From NCBI GenBank assembly GCA_022843505.1, contig JALHNN010000203.1, positions 1 through 5,632 on the forward strand: a stretch of DNA of 5,632 bases, written 5' to 3'. This document shows, one piece after another, positions 1-5,632 of this stretch; within the stretch, counting starts at the first letter, position 1; each line of letters opens with the position of its first letter. The notes under the pieces were generated by a model. The model saw nothing but the letters and a program-made list of their open reading frames with translations. It ran no database searches and had not been told where the DNA came from. Origin of the DNA: Sulfuritalea sp. (GTDB lineage Bacteria; Pseudomonadota; Gammaproteobacteria; Burkholderiales; Rhodocyclaceae). Made by a program: the position numbers and the translations under genes.

Positions 1-953
1 TGGCCAACCCGGAATTCCCGCACTACTTCTTCATCCACGAACATTTCGAGCGTTTCCTGACCAAGGCCCACGGCCGCTACCAGCCGGCCTGGTATTTCAT
101 CCCCATCCTGCTGATCGGCATGATTCCCTGGCTCGGCAGTCTGGTCCAAGGCCTGTGGCTGGGCCGTGAGGGAGGCCAGGCGCGCGGCTTCTCGGCAACG
201 CGCTTTCTGCTGGCCTGGACGGTCGTGGTATTCGCCTTCTTTTCGGTCTCCAGTTCCAAGCTGCCCTCCTACATCCTGCCCATCTTTCCCACCATCGCGA
301 TACTGATCGGCATCCACCTGGCAGGCTGCGAAGGCCGCCCCAGCCTGCGCTGGCAGGCGGTGCCGGCAATTCTTCTGGGGCTTGCCGCTCTGGTTCTTGC
401 CACACAGGCACCGCGCTTTGCCAACGCCGAAGTCGGCGTCGAACTCTATCGCGCCTACCAACCCTGGCTGTACGCCGCCGCGATCGCCCTGCTGATCGGC
501 GGCATCGCTGCCTTCGCCCTCGGCAGCCGGGGCCGCAGCCTGGCTTTTGCCATGGCCCTGGCCCTGGGCGGCCATGCCTTTGGCCAGCTCTTCCTCCTCG
601 GCCACGATACCGTGGGCCGGGTCAATTCCTCCCACGACGCGGCGCTGGCGATCCGCGACAAGCTGCCGCCGGGGGTCCCCTTCTTTTCCGCCGAGACCTA
701 TGACCAGAGCCTGCAGTTCTATCTCAAGCGCACCACGACCATGGTCGCCTATCGCGACGAACTGAGTTTCGGCATCGCGCAGGAACCAGAGAAATTCATC
801 CAGACGCGGGTCGAATTTCAAGAGCGCTGGCGCGAGTTGCCGGCGGCCTGGGCGCTGATGTCGCCGCTGACCTGGGAAGAAATGCAGCGAATGGGCCTGC
901 CCATGACCGTACAGTTCCGCGACAGCCGTCGCGTCATCGTGAGCAAACCATGA
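1..953 (+). CDS. arnT: ArnT-type lipid A aminoarabinose transferase, C-terminal part (5' end cut off)
   Basis: This is the 3' part of a polytopic glycosyltransferase of the ArnT family (GT83, GT-C fold). ArnT transfers L-Ara4N from undecaprenyl phosphate to lipid A phosphates on the periplasmic face of the inner membrane. The frame is open from the window edge (first whole codon at base 3) and gives 316 residues. Near its start is HYFFIHEHFERF, matching the conserved EH..RF loop of ArnT. Further on, KLPSYILPIFP matches the KLP.Y.LP segment of the family. Several hydrophobic membrane segments follow, including around bases 87-150, 205-250, 270-325, 355-405 and 465-520. The last roughly 110 residues are soluble and end in SKP, as expected for the periplasmic C-terminal domain. 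E. coli ArnT is about 550 residues, so roughly the last 57% is present. The stop (951-953) overlaps the next start by 4 bases. Another undecaprenyl-phosphate sugar transferase is conceivable from this half alone, but the arn context argues for ArnT. Confidence 0.9.
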   Translation, partial: ANPEFPHYFFIHEHFERFLTKAHGRYQPAWYFIPILLIGMIPWLGSLVQGLWLGREGGQARGFSATRFLLAWTVVVFAFFSVSSSKLPSYILPIFPTIAILIGIHLAGCEGRPSLRWQAVPAILLGLAALVLATQAPRFANAEVGVELYRAYQPWLYAAAIALLIGGIAAFALGSRGRSLAFAMALALGGHAFGQLFLLGHDTVGRVNSSHDAALAIRDKLPPGVPFFSAETYDQSLQFYLKRTTTMVAYRDELSFGIAQEPEKFIQTRVEFQERWRELPAAWALMSPLTWEEMQRMGLPMTVQFRDSRRVIVSKP

Positions 954-1321
954 GCAGCGTCAGCTTTGCCCTGATTCTTGCCGGCGTGCTGCTCAATGCC
1001 GCCGCCCAGCTCTTCCTCAAGGCCGGAACCAATGCCGTCGGCCATTTCGAGTTCCATGCCGACAACATCATCCCGATCGGACTCAAGCTTGCCTTCCAGC
1101 CCTTCATCATGGGCGGCCTGGCCTGCTATGTGATAAGCGTGGTGGTCTGGATCATGGCCCTGTCGCGAGTACCGGTGTCGATTGCCTACCCGATGCTGTC
1201 GATCGGCTACGTGATCAACGCCTTCATCGCCTGGCAATGGTTCGGCGAGGCCCTTGCCGCGCAAAAGCTGCTCGGCATCGGCTTCATCGTGATCGGCGTG
1301 TTCCTGGTGGCGCGCTCGTGA
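950..1321 (+). CDS. arnE: ArnE/ArnF-like SMR/EamA-family undecaprenyl-phosphate-aminoarabinose flippase subunit
   Basis: This is a 123-residue inner-membrane protein of the small multidrug resistance/EamA superfamily. In enterobacteria, ArnE and ArnF form a heteromer thought to flip undecaprenyl-phosphate-L-Ara4N to the periplasm. Four hydrophobic segments are visible at about residues 4-25, 52-71, 76-97 and 105-121, the usual SMR topology. Recognisable motifs are NAAAQLFLKAG (16-26) in helix 1 and PVSIAYPMLSIGYVINA (75-91) in helix 3, the latter close to the ArnE/ArnF signature. Its length lies between E. coli ArnE (111) and ArnF (128). The ATG at 950 overlaps the arnT stop (ATGA) and has a weak Shine-Dalgarno-like GTGAG at 939-943. 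Only one such gene lies between arnT and arnB, so it may act as a homodimer or with a partner elsewhere. The arnE symbol is by position; sequence alone does not separate ArnE from ArnF. Confidence 0.87.
   Translation: MSSVSFALILAGVLLNAAAQLFLKAGTNAVGHFEFHADNIIPIGLKLAFQPFIMGGLACYVISVVVWIMALSRVPVSIAYPMLSIGYVINAFIAWQWFGEALAAQKLLGIGFIVIGVFLVARS
1306..1310 (+). promoter_or_regulatory. Weak ribosome binding site supporting the arnB GTG start
   Basis: GGTGG lies 7 bases before GTG 1318. It supports this start over the in-frame ATG at 1237. The 27 residues added by that ATG are basic, lack family similarity, and are read from inside the arnE-like gene. The protein after GTG begins MSSDFLPFTRP, matching the ArnB N-terminus. 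Confidence 0.45.
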
Positions 1322-2448
1322 GCTCGGACTTCCTGCCCTTCACCCGGCCGTCGATCGACGAGGCGACGATTGCCGCCGTCGGCGACGTGCTGCGTTCCGG
1401 CTGGATCACCAGCGGACCGAAGGTGCAGGCCTTCGAGGCCGCGCTCTCGACCTACTGCGGCGGACGCCCGGTGCGCGCCTTCAACTCGGGCACGGCGACG
1501 CTGGAAGTCGCCCTGCGCCTGGCGGGAGTCGGCGCTGGCGACACGGTGATCACGACGCCCCTGACCTGGGTCGCGACGGCCAACGTGATTCTGGAAGTCG
1601 GCGCCACCCCCATCCTGATCGACGTCGATCCGCTGACGCGCAACATCGACCTCGACCGCATCGAGGCCGCGATCACCGCCAGCACCAAGGCCATCATCCC
1701 GGTGGATCTTGCCGGGCTGCCGGTCGACCGCGACCGCCTCTATGCGCTCGCCGATCGCTGCGGCCTGCGCGTGATCGAGGATGCCGCGCAATCGCTGGGC
1801 GCCTCCTGGAACGGCAGGCCGATCGGCGGCGCCTTCGGCCAGGGTCGCGGTTTCGTCTCCTTCAGCTTCCACGCCAACAAGAACCTCACCACCTCCGAGG
1901 GCGGAGCGCTGGTACTGCCGGAGGACATCGATCCGGCGCTGTGCGAGCGACTGCGCCTGCAAGGGGTGAAGCGATTCCCCGACGGCGGCATGGACGTCGA
2001 CGTGCTGGGCGGCAAGTTCAACCTTACCGATATCGCCGCCGCCATCGGCCTCGGGCAACTGCCGAACCTCGCGGCATTCACCGCCCGCCGCCGCGAACTG
2101 GCGCGGCGCTATTTCGCCGCCCTGGACCCGAAACTCGGCCTCGACCTGCCCATGGCCGACTTCGAGAACAGCAACTGGCACATGTTCCAGCCCCTGCTGC
2201 CGCGGGGCACGGATCGTGGCCGCTTCATCGTCGCGATGAAGGATAAAGGGATAGGCGTCGGGGTGCATTACCCGGCCCTGCACCTGTTCTCCCTCTACCG
2301 CGCGCTGGGCTTTGGCGAAGGCGACTTTCCGCAGGCGGAGGATATCGGCCGCCGCACCATCACCCTGCCGCTCTTTCCGGCGATGCAGGACGGCGACATC
2401 GATCGCGTCTGCAGCGCCCTGGCCGCCACCCTCTCGGAGCTCGCATGA
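1318..2448 (+). CDS. arnB: ArnB, UDP-4-amino-4-deoxy-L-arabinose aminotransferase (PLP)
   Basis: This is a 376-residue cytoplasmic PLP enzyme of the DegT/DnrJ/EryC1/StrS family. ArnB transfers an amino group from glutamate to the UDP-4-keto-pentose, giving UDP-L-Ara4N. The N-terminus DFLPFTRP...SGWITSGPK (4-35) is typical of ArnB. FNSGTATLE (55-63) is the phosphate-binding loop, and PLTWVATAN (81-89) carries the aromatic residue next to the cofactor. VIEDAAQS (152-159) holds the Asp (155) expected to pair with the pyridine nitrogen. SFHANKNLTTSEGG (183-196) contains Lys188, the Schiff-base lysine, and NLTD (235-238) and LPLFP (350-354) are also conserved. Length is near E. coli ArnB (379-385). 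The start is GTG 1318, giving a GTGA overlap with the upstream stop. Compared with the enterobacterial enzyme as I recall it, a glycine-rich stretch before the lysine (GGAFGQGRG, 170-178) is about five residues longer. The ArnC and ArnA neighbours make ArnB much likelier than another sugar aminotransferase. Confidence 0.95.
   Translation: MSSDFLPFTRPSIDEATIAAVGDVLRSGWITSGPKVQAFEAALSTYCGGRPVRAFNSGTATLEVALRLAGVGAGDTVITTPLTWVATANVILEVGATPILIDVDPLTRNIDLDRIEAAITASTKAIIPVDLAGLPVDRDRLYALADRCGLRVIEDAAQSLGASWNGRPIGGAFGQGRGFVSFSFHANKNLTTSEGGALVLPEDIDPALCERLRLQGVKRFPDGGMDVDVLGGKFNLTDIAAAIGLGQLPNLAAFTARRRELARRYFAALDPKLGLDLPMADFENSNWHMFQPLLPRGTDRGRFIVAMKDKGIGVGVHYPALHLFSLYRALGFGEGDFPQAEDIGRRTITLPLFPAMQDGDIDRVCSALAATLSELA
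2436..2439 (+). promoter_or_regulatory. Ribosome binding site of arnC
   Basis: GGAG lies 5 bases before ATG 2445, inside the last codons of arnB. It is the clearest Shine-Dalgarno match among the overlapping junctions. The two ArnA genes downstream have none that I can see. Confidence 0.55.
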
Positions 2449-3392
2449 ACGCGCCCACGCTGTCCATCGTGATTCCCGTGTACAACGAGGAATCCGGGCT
2501 CACCACCCTGTTTGCCCGGCTCTATCCGGCTCTTGACGCCCTCGGAGAACGCTATGAGATCGTCTTCATCAACGATGGCAGCCGCGACCGCTCCGCCGCC
2601 ATCCTGCGCGAGCAGTTCGAGGCGCGGCCCGACGTCACCCGGGTGATACTTTTCGCCGCCAACGCCGGCCAGCACATGGCCATCATGGCCGGCTTCGAAC
2701 ACTGCCGCGGCGAAATCGTCATCACGCTCGACGCCGACCTGCAGAACCCGCCGGAGGAAATCCACAAGCTGATCGCCAAGATGCGCGAGGGCCACGATTA
2801 CGTCGGCAGCATCCGGCGCAAGCGCCAGGACAGCCTGTTCCGCACCTGGGCCTCGAAGGCCATGAACCGCCTGCGCGAGAAGATCACCCGGATCAAGATC
2901 ACGGACCAGGGCAACATGCTGCGCGCCTACTCGCGCAGCGTGGTCAACGCCATCAACTCCTGTCGCGAGGTCGCCACCTTCATCCCGGCGCTGGCCTACA
3001 CCTTTGCCCGCAACCCGACCGAAGTGGTGGTCGAGCACGAGGAACGCGCGGCCGGCGAGTCGAAGTACTCGCTCTACAGCCTGATCCGGCTCAACTTCGA
3101 CCTGATGACGGGGTTCTCGCTGGTGCCATTGCAGTGGTTCTCGATGCTCGGCATCCTGGTTTCGCTGGGCTCGGCGGCGCTCTTCGTGCTGCTGATCGTC
3201 CGCCGCCTGATCATCGGCCCGGAGGCCGAAGGCCTGTTCACCCTGTTCGCCCTGATGTTCTTCCTCATCGGCCTGGCCCTGTTCGGCATCGGTCTGCTCG
3301 GCGAGTACGTCGGGCGCGTGTACCAGCAGGTGCGCCACCGGCCCCGCTACCTGGTGGACGCCGTCCTCGAACGCATCGATTCGCCACAATGA
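2445..3392 (+). CDS. arnC: ArnC, undecaprenyl-phosphate 4-deoxy-4-formamido-L-arabinose transferase
   Basis: This is a 315-residue GT2 glycosyltransferase on the cytoplasmic face of the inner membrane. ArnC moves 4-formamido-L-arabinose from UDP to undecaprenyl phosphate. A GT-A domain fills about residues 1-220. It shows SIVIPVYNEE (7-16), INDGS (42-46), GQHMAIMAGF (75-84) and LDADLQNPPEEI (95-106), whose D96-A-D98 is the DXD metal/nucleotide motif. Next come RQDSLFR (127-133), MLRAYSR (158-164) and ERAAGESKYS (200-209), all close to E. coli ArnC (322 residues). Two membrane helices follow at about 226-252 and 264-290, ending in GLLGEYVGR (283-291). Polyisoprenyl-phosphate transferases such as GtrB and DPM synthases share this layout, but RQDS and the arn context favour ArnC. 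ATG 2445 overlaps the arnB stop (ATGA) and has a good Shine-Dalgarno GGAG at 2436-2439, 5 bases upstream. Confidence 0.95.
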   Translation: MNAPTLSIVIPVYNEESGLTTLFARLYPALDALGERYEIVFINDGSRDRSAAILREQFEARPDVTRVILFAANAGQHMAIMAGFEHCRGEIVITLDADLQNPPEEIHKLIAKMREGHDYVGSIRRKRQDSLFRTWASKAMNRLREKITRIKITDQGNMLRAYSRSVVNAINSCREVATFIPALAYTFARNPTEVVVEHEERAAGESKYSLYSLIRLNFDLMTGFSLVPLQWFSMLGILVSLGSAALFVLLIVRRLIIGPEAEGLFTLFALMFFLIGLALFGIGLLGEYVGRVYQQVRHRPRYLVDAVLERIDSPQ

Positions 3393-4324
3393 ACCGCGCG
3401 GTCGTATTCGCCTACCACAACGTCGGCGTGCGCTGCCTGTCGGTATTGCTGGCCCATGGGGTCGATGTCGCCATGGTGGTCAGCCATGACGACAATCCGA
3501 ACGAAACCATCTGGTTCGACAGCGTCGCCGAACTGGCGGCCCGCCACGACATCCCGGTGATCACGCCGGAGGACCCCAACGATCCGGCGATCGTCGCCAC
3601 CCTGGCCGCCCTGCGCCCGGACTTCCTGTTCTCCTTCTACTACCGCCTGATGCTGAAGGCTCCGCTGCTGGCCCTGCCCGCCCGAGGAGCCTGGAACATG
3701 CACGGCTCCCTGCTGCCCAAGTACCGCGGCCGGGTGCCGGTGAACTGGGCCATCATCCACGGCGAGCGCGAGACCGGCGCCAGCCTGCACGCCATGCTGG
3801 AAAAGCCCGATGCCGGCGGCATCCTGGCGCAGCAGGCGGTACCGATCCTGCCCGACGACACCGCCTTCGAGGTTTTCAACAAGGTCACCCTCGCGGCGGA
3901 AATGGCACTCGACCGCGTCCTGCCGGACCTGCTGGCGGGCTGCGCGGTGGCGAACCCCCAGGACCTCGCCAGCGGCAGCTACTTCGGCGGACGCAAGGCC
4001 GAGGACGGCCGCATCGACTGGCGCCGCGGCGCGCAGGAAATCCATGACCTGGTCCGCGCCGTCGCTCCGCCCTATCCCGGTGCCTTTTCCGATACCTCCC
4101 GCGGCCACCTCAGGGTCCTGCGCTCCCTGCATCCGACCGGCGAAACCGGCCCCCATGGCGGCAAGCCAACCCTGTTCGAGCGCGAAGGTCGGCTGTATGC
4201 CGAATGTGGTGACGGCAGGCTTTTGCGCCTGCTCGCGGTAGAATTGCAGGGATCAGCGCTGCTCCCGACCGGCACAGGGGAGCGGCCCTCCGCGATTTCG
4301 AGTTTTTCCCTCCCCCTGACATGA
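3389..4324 (+). CDS. arnA: Stand-alone ArnA formyltransferase (UDP-L-Ara4N formyltransferase)
   Basis: This 311-residue cytoplasmic enzyme corresponds to the N-terminal domain of enterobacterial ArnA. It formylates UDP-L-Ara4N with 10-formyl-tetrahydrofolate to give UDP-L-Ara4FN, the form ArnC uses. The N-terminus VVFAYHNVGVRCL (5-17), DNPNE (35-39) and FSFYYR (81-86) match ArnA. NMHGSLLPKYRGRVPVNW (103-120) holds the catalytic Asn103 and His105, and KPDAGGI (139-145) holds Asp141. These are N102, H104 and D140 of E. coli ArnA shifted by one. The C-terminal subdomain carries YFGGRKAEDGRIDW (198-211) and VRAVAPPYPGAFS (222-234). The last roughly 25 residues look like an unconserved tail where E. 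coli ArnA would have its linker to the dehydrogenase. The start is ATG 3389 (ATGA overlap with arnC). The frame is open farther upstream to 3134, but that stretch lies inside arnC and resembles nothing. I see no Shine-Dalgarno, so translation is probably coupled to arnC. Confidence 0.93.
   Translation: MNRAVVFAYHNVGVRCLSVLLAHGVDVAMVVSHDDNPNETIWFDSVAELAARHDIPVITPEDPNDPAIVATLAALRPDFLFSFYYRLMLKAPLLALPARGAWNMHGSLLPKYRGRVPVNWAIIHGERETGASLHAMLEKPDAGGILAQQAVPILPDDTAFEVFNKVTLAAEMALDRVLPDLLAGCAVANPQDLASGSYFGGRKAEDGRIDWRRGAQEIHDLVRAVAPPYPGAFSDTSRGHLRVLRSLHPTGETGPHGGKPTLFEREGRLYAECGDGRLLRLLAVELQGSALLPTGTGERPSAISSFSLPLT
4275..4318 (+). promoter_or_regulatory. Possible RNA hairpin before the dehydrogenase start
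   Basis: CAGGGGAG (4275-4282) can pair with CTCCCCCTG (4310-4318), giving 8 base pairs with one bulged C and a 27-base loop that ends 2 bases before ATG 4321. The 3' arm lies in a pyrimidine run (4303-4317), so no Shine-Dalgarno is available close to the start. The only purine-rich stretch nearby, AGGGGAG, is in the 5' arm and too far upstream to serve as one. The arrangement is seen by eye; a regulatory role is speculative, and the bases also encode the formyltransferase tail. Confidence 0.22.
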
Positions 4325-5364
4325 AAAAAATCCTCATCCTCGGCGTCAACGGTTTCATCGGCCACCATCTTTCCCAGCGCATCATGGATACCACCGACTG
4401 GGAGGTGTACGGCATGGACATGTACTCCGAGCGCGTCGCCGACCTGATGGCCAACCCTCGATTCCATTTCTTCGAGGGCGACATCCTGATCAACAAGGAG
4501 TGGATCGAATACCACGTCCGCAAATGCGATGTAATCCTGCCGCTGGTGGCCATCGCCACCCCGGCAACCTACGTCAAGGAACCGCTGCGCGTCTTCGAAC
4601 TCGATTTCGAGGCCAACCTGCCGATCGTGCGCCAGGCCGTGAAGTACAAGAAGCGGGTGATCTTTCCCTCGACGTCTGAGGTCTATGGCATGAGCCAGGA
4701 CCCGGAGTTCGATCCCGAGAACTCGCCGCTGGTCTACGGCCCGATCAACAAGCCGCGCTGGATCTATGCCTGCGCCAAGCAGATGATGGACCGCGTGATC
4801 CATGCCTATGGACAGCAGGAAGGCCTCCAATACACGCTGTTCCGCCCGTTCAACTGGATCGGCCCCGGCCTCGACTCGATCTACACGCCGAAGGAAGGCA
4901 GCTCGCGCGTGATCACCCAGTTCCTCGGCCACATCGTGCGCGGCGAGCCGATCAAGCTGGTCGACGGCGGCGCCCAGAAGCGCTCGTTCACCTATGTGAC
5001 GGACGGCATCGATGCGCTGATGAAGATCATCGAAAACAAGGATGGCGTCGCCAACGGCAAGATCTACAACATCGGCAATCCGAAGAACAACTACTCGATC
5101 CGCGAACTGGCCGGCCTCATGCTCGACCTCGCCCGCCAGTATCCCGAGTACGCCGAAAGCGTTGCCAAGGTCAAAGTTCTGGAAACCACGTCCGCCGACT
5201 ACTACGGCAAGGGCTACCAGGATACCCAGCACCGCGTGCCGAAGATCGCCAACACCATGGCCGATCTCGGATGGGAGCCCAAGATTGGCTTCGAGGACGC
5301 GTTGCGCGGCATATTCGAGGCCTATCGCAACGACGTGGCCGAAGCTCGGAAACTGATGGATTGA
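4321..5364 (+). CDS. arnA: Stand-alone ArnA dehydrogenase: UDP-glucuronate oxidative decarboxylase
   Basis: This 347-residue short-chain dehydrogenase (extended SDR, NAD-dependent epimerase family) corresponds to the C-terminal domain of enterobacterial ArnA. It oxidises C4 of UDP-glucuronate with NAD+ and decarboxylates it to the UDP-4-keto-pentose, the substrate of ArnB. It starts directly with the Rossmann motif MKKILILGVNGFIG (G8, G11, G14). PSTSEVYGM (116-124) holds Ser119 and Glu120. PRWIYACAKQ (145-154) holds the Tyr149/Lys153 pair, RPFNWIGPG (175-183) follows, and DTQHRVPK (301-308) holds Arg305. These equal S433, E434, Y463, K467 and R619 of E. coli ArnA with a constant offset of 314, so spacing is conserved to the catalytic Arg. 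A UDP-xylose synthase also shares this chemistry, but the S/E/R set and neighbours favour ArnA. ATG 4321 overlaps the upstream stop (ATGA), is followed by seven A's, and lacks a Shine-Dalgarno sequence. Confidence 0.95.
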   Translation: MKKILILGVNGFIGHHLSQRIMDTTDWEVYGMDMYSERVADLMANPRFHFFEGDILINKEWIEYHVRKCDVILPLVAIATPATYVKEPLRVFELDFEANLPIVRQAVKYKKRVIFPSTSEVYGMSQDPEFDPENSPLVYGPINKPRWIYACAKQMMDRVIHAYGQQEGLQYTLFRPFNWIGPGLDSIYTPKEGSSRVITQFLGHIVRGEPIKLVDGGAQKRSFTYVTDGIDALMKIIENKDGVANGKIYNIGNPKNNYSIRELAGLMLDLARQYPEYAESVAKVKVLETTSADYYGKGYQDTQHRVPKIANTMADLGWEPKIGFEDALRGIFEAYRNDVAEARKLMD

Positions 5365-5369
5365 GCTTC

Positions 5370-5632
5370 ATGCCGATGCTGGCGCTGAAAATCGACGTCG
5401 ATACCTGGCGCGGCACCCTGCAGGGCGTCCCGCGCCTGGTTGAGATTCTGCGTCGCCATCGCGCCGGCGCCAGTTTCCTGTTTTCGCTGGGCCCCGACCA
5501 CACGGGCCGCGCCATCAAGCGCGCCTTCCGCCCCGGCTTCTTGAAGAAAGTGCAGCGCACGTCCGTGGTATCGCATTACGGCATCAGGACGCTCATGTAC
5601 GGTACGCTGCTGCCCGGACCGGACATCGGGCG
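5370..5632 (+). CDS. arnD: ArnD, undecaprenyl-phosphate formamido-arabinose deformylase (3' end cut off)
   Basis: Only the first 87 codons lie in the window; the full family length is about 300 residues. ArnD is a metal-dependent polysaccharide-deacetylase-like enzyme (NodB fold, carbohydrate esterase 4 type). It removes the formyl group from undecaprenyl-phosphate-L-Ara4FN before the lipid is flipped. Visible are KIDVDTWRGT (7-16), with the Asp pair D9/D11 expected at the active site, then GVPRLVEIL (19-27), FLFSLGPDHTGR (36-47) and RPGFLKK (54-60), all as in E. coli ArnD. Starting at ATG 5370 puts the IDVD motif at residues 8-11, the same as in E. coli ArnD from memory, so I chose it. An in-frame TTG at 5361 would add three residues and overlap the upstream stop as TTGA, like the other junctions. 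ATG 5376 would remove two residues. The Shine-Dalgarno is poor in each case (GGA at 5358-5360 for ATG 5370). Confidence 0.93.
   Translation, partial: MPMLALKIDVDTWRGTLQGVPRLVEILRRHRAGASFLFSLGPDHTGRAIKRAFRPGFLKKVQRTSVVSHYGIRTLMYGTLLPGPDIG

Noticed and set aside
1237..1317. N-terminal extension of ArnB from ATG 1237
   Set aside because: The 27 added residues are basic, unrelated to the family and read out of frame from the arnE-like gene. GTG 1318 gives the standard ArnB N-terminus and a 4-base overlap.
1207..2283. Long open frame on the minus strand (358 codons) opposite arnB
   Set aside because: It is fully antisense to arnB, has a biased composition and no recognisable motif.
3134..3388. 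N-terminal extension of the formyltransferase from ATG 3134
   Set aside because: The 85 added residues overlap the membrane helices of arnC in another frame and resemble no protein. ATG 3389 gives the standard ArnA start.
2295..3389. Long open frame on the minus strand (364 codons) opposite arnC
   Set aside because: It lies wholly opposite arnB and arnC, which have clear family motifs. Its translation is rich in His, Asp, Gln, Arg and Val with no recognisable domain, as expected of a shadow frame in GC-rich DNA where stop codons are rare.
4300..4331. Programmed -1 frameshift joining formyltransferase and dehydrogenase into a fused ArnA
   Set aside because: The dehydrogenase frame is -1 relative to the formyltransferase and is open upstream, so I looked for a slippery site. 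The pyrimidine run does not fit the X XXY YYZ pattern in the right frame, and the seven A's lie after the upstream stop at 4322. The overlapping ATGA explains the junction more simply.
4072..5232. Long open frame on the minus strand (386 codons) opposite the ArnA genes
   Set aside because: It is longer than the real dehydrogenase gene but antisense to two well-conserved enzymes, has no family resemblance, and has no plausible promoter or ribosome site. I regard it as a composition artefact.
1..5632. PmrA or PhoP operator, promoter or terminator inside the window
   Set aside because: The whole window is coding with overlapping junctions. By eye I found no paired CTTAAG- or GTTTA-like repeats and no GC hairpin followed by a T run. 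Any control region should lie before arnT.

Overview
The window is an almost gap-free, single-strand cluster for modifying lipid A with 4-amino-4-deoxy-L-arabinose (L-Ara4N), i.e. an arn (pmrHFIJKLM-type) operon. All seven genes read on the + strand. In order they are arnT (3' part only), one arnE/arnF-like small membrane protein, arnB, arnC, a free-standing ArnA formyltransferase, a free-standing ArnA dehydrogenase/decarboxylase, and the first 87 codons of arnD. Identities rest on motifs and catalytic residues read from the translations and compared with the enterobacterial enzymes from memory. No database search was run.

Organism: the DNA is GC-rich with strong G/C preference at third codon positions, and the genes encode a Gram-negative outer-membrane modification. 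ArnA is split into two genes and the gene order differs from the enterobacterial arnBCADTEF. This suggests a non-enteric proteobacterium, and I would guess a betaproteobacterium (Rhodocyclales or Burkholderiales type). That placement is inference.

Layout: 1-953 arnT C-terminal part; 950-1321 arnE-like; 1318-2448 arnB (GTG start); 2445-3392 arnC; 3389-4324 formyltransferase; 4321-5364 dehydrogenase; 5370-5632 arnD, running off the end. Each of the first five junctions is a 4-base overlap of ATGA or GTGA type. The sixth junction is a 5-base gap if arnD starts at ATG 5370, or a TTGA overlap if it starts at TTG 5361. There is no intergenic stretch of note and no terminator, tRNA, rRNA, repeat, insertion sequence or CRISPR array. 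The operon promoter must lie upstream of the window.

How the genes work together: the dehydrogenase oxidises and decarboxylates UDP-glucuronate to the UDP-4-keto-pentose. ArnB transaminates it to UDP-L-Ara4N, and the formyltransferase N-formylates that product. ArnC moves the formylated sugar to undecaprenyl phosphate and ArnD removes the formyl group. The ArnE-like protein probably helps flip the lipid-linked sugar to the periplasm, where ArnT transfers L-Ara4N to lipid A. The expected outcome is a less anionic outer membrane and resistance to polymyxin and cationic peptides. The UDP-glucuronate supplier (Ugd) and any PmrAB/PhoPQ-type regulator are not in this window.

This is a known pathway and I do not see an undescribed system. 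The points worth a second look are the rearranged gene order, the split ArnA, the single flippase subunit, the chain of overlaps, and the poorly defined translation starts of the dehydrogenase and arnD.
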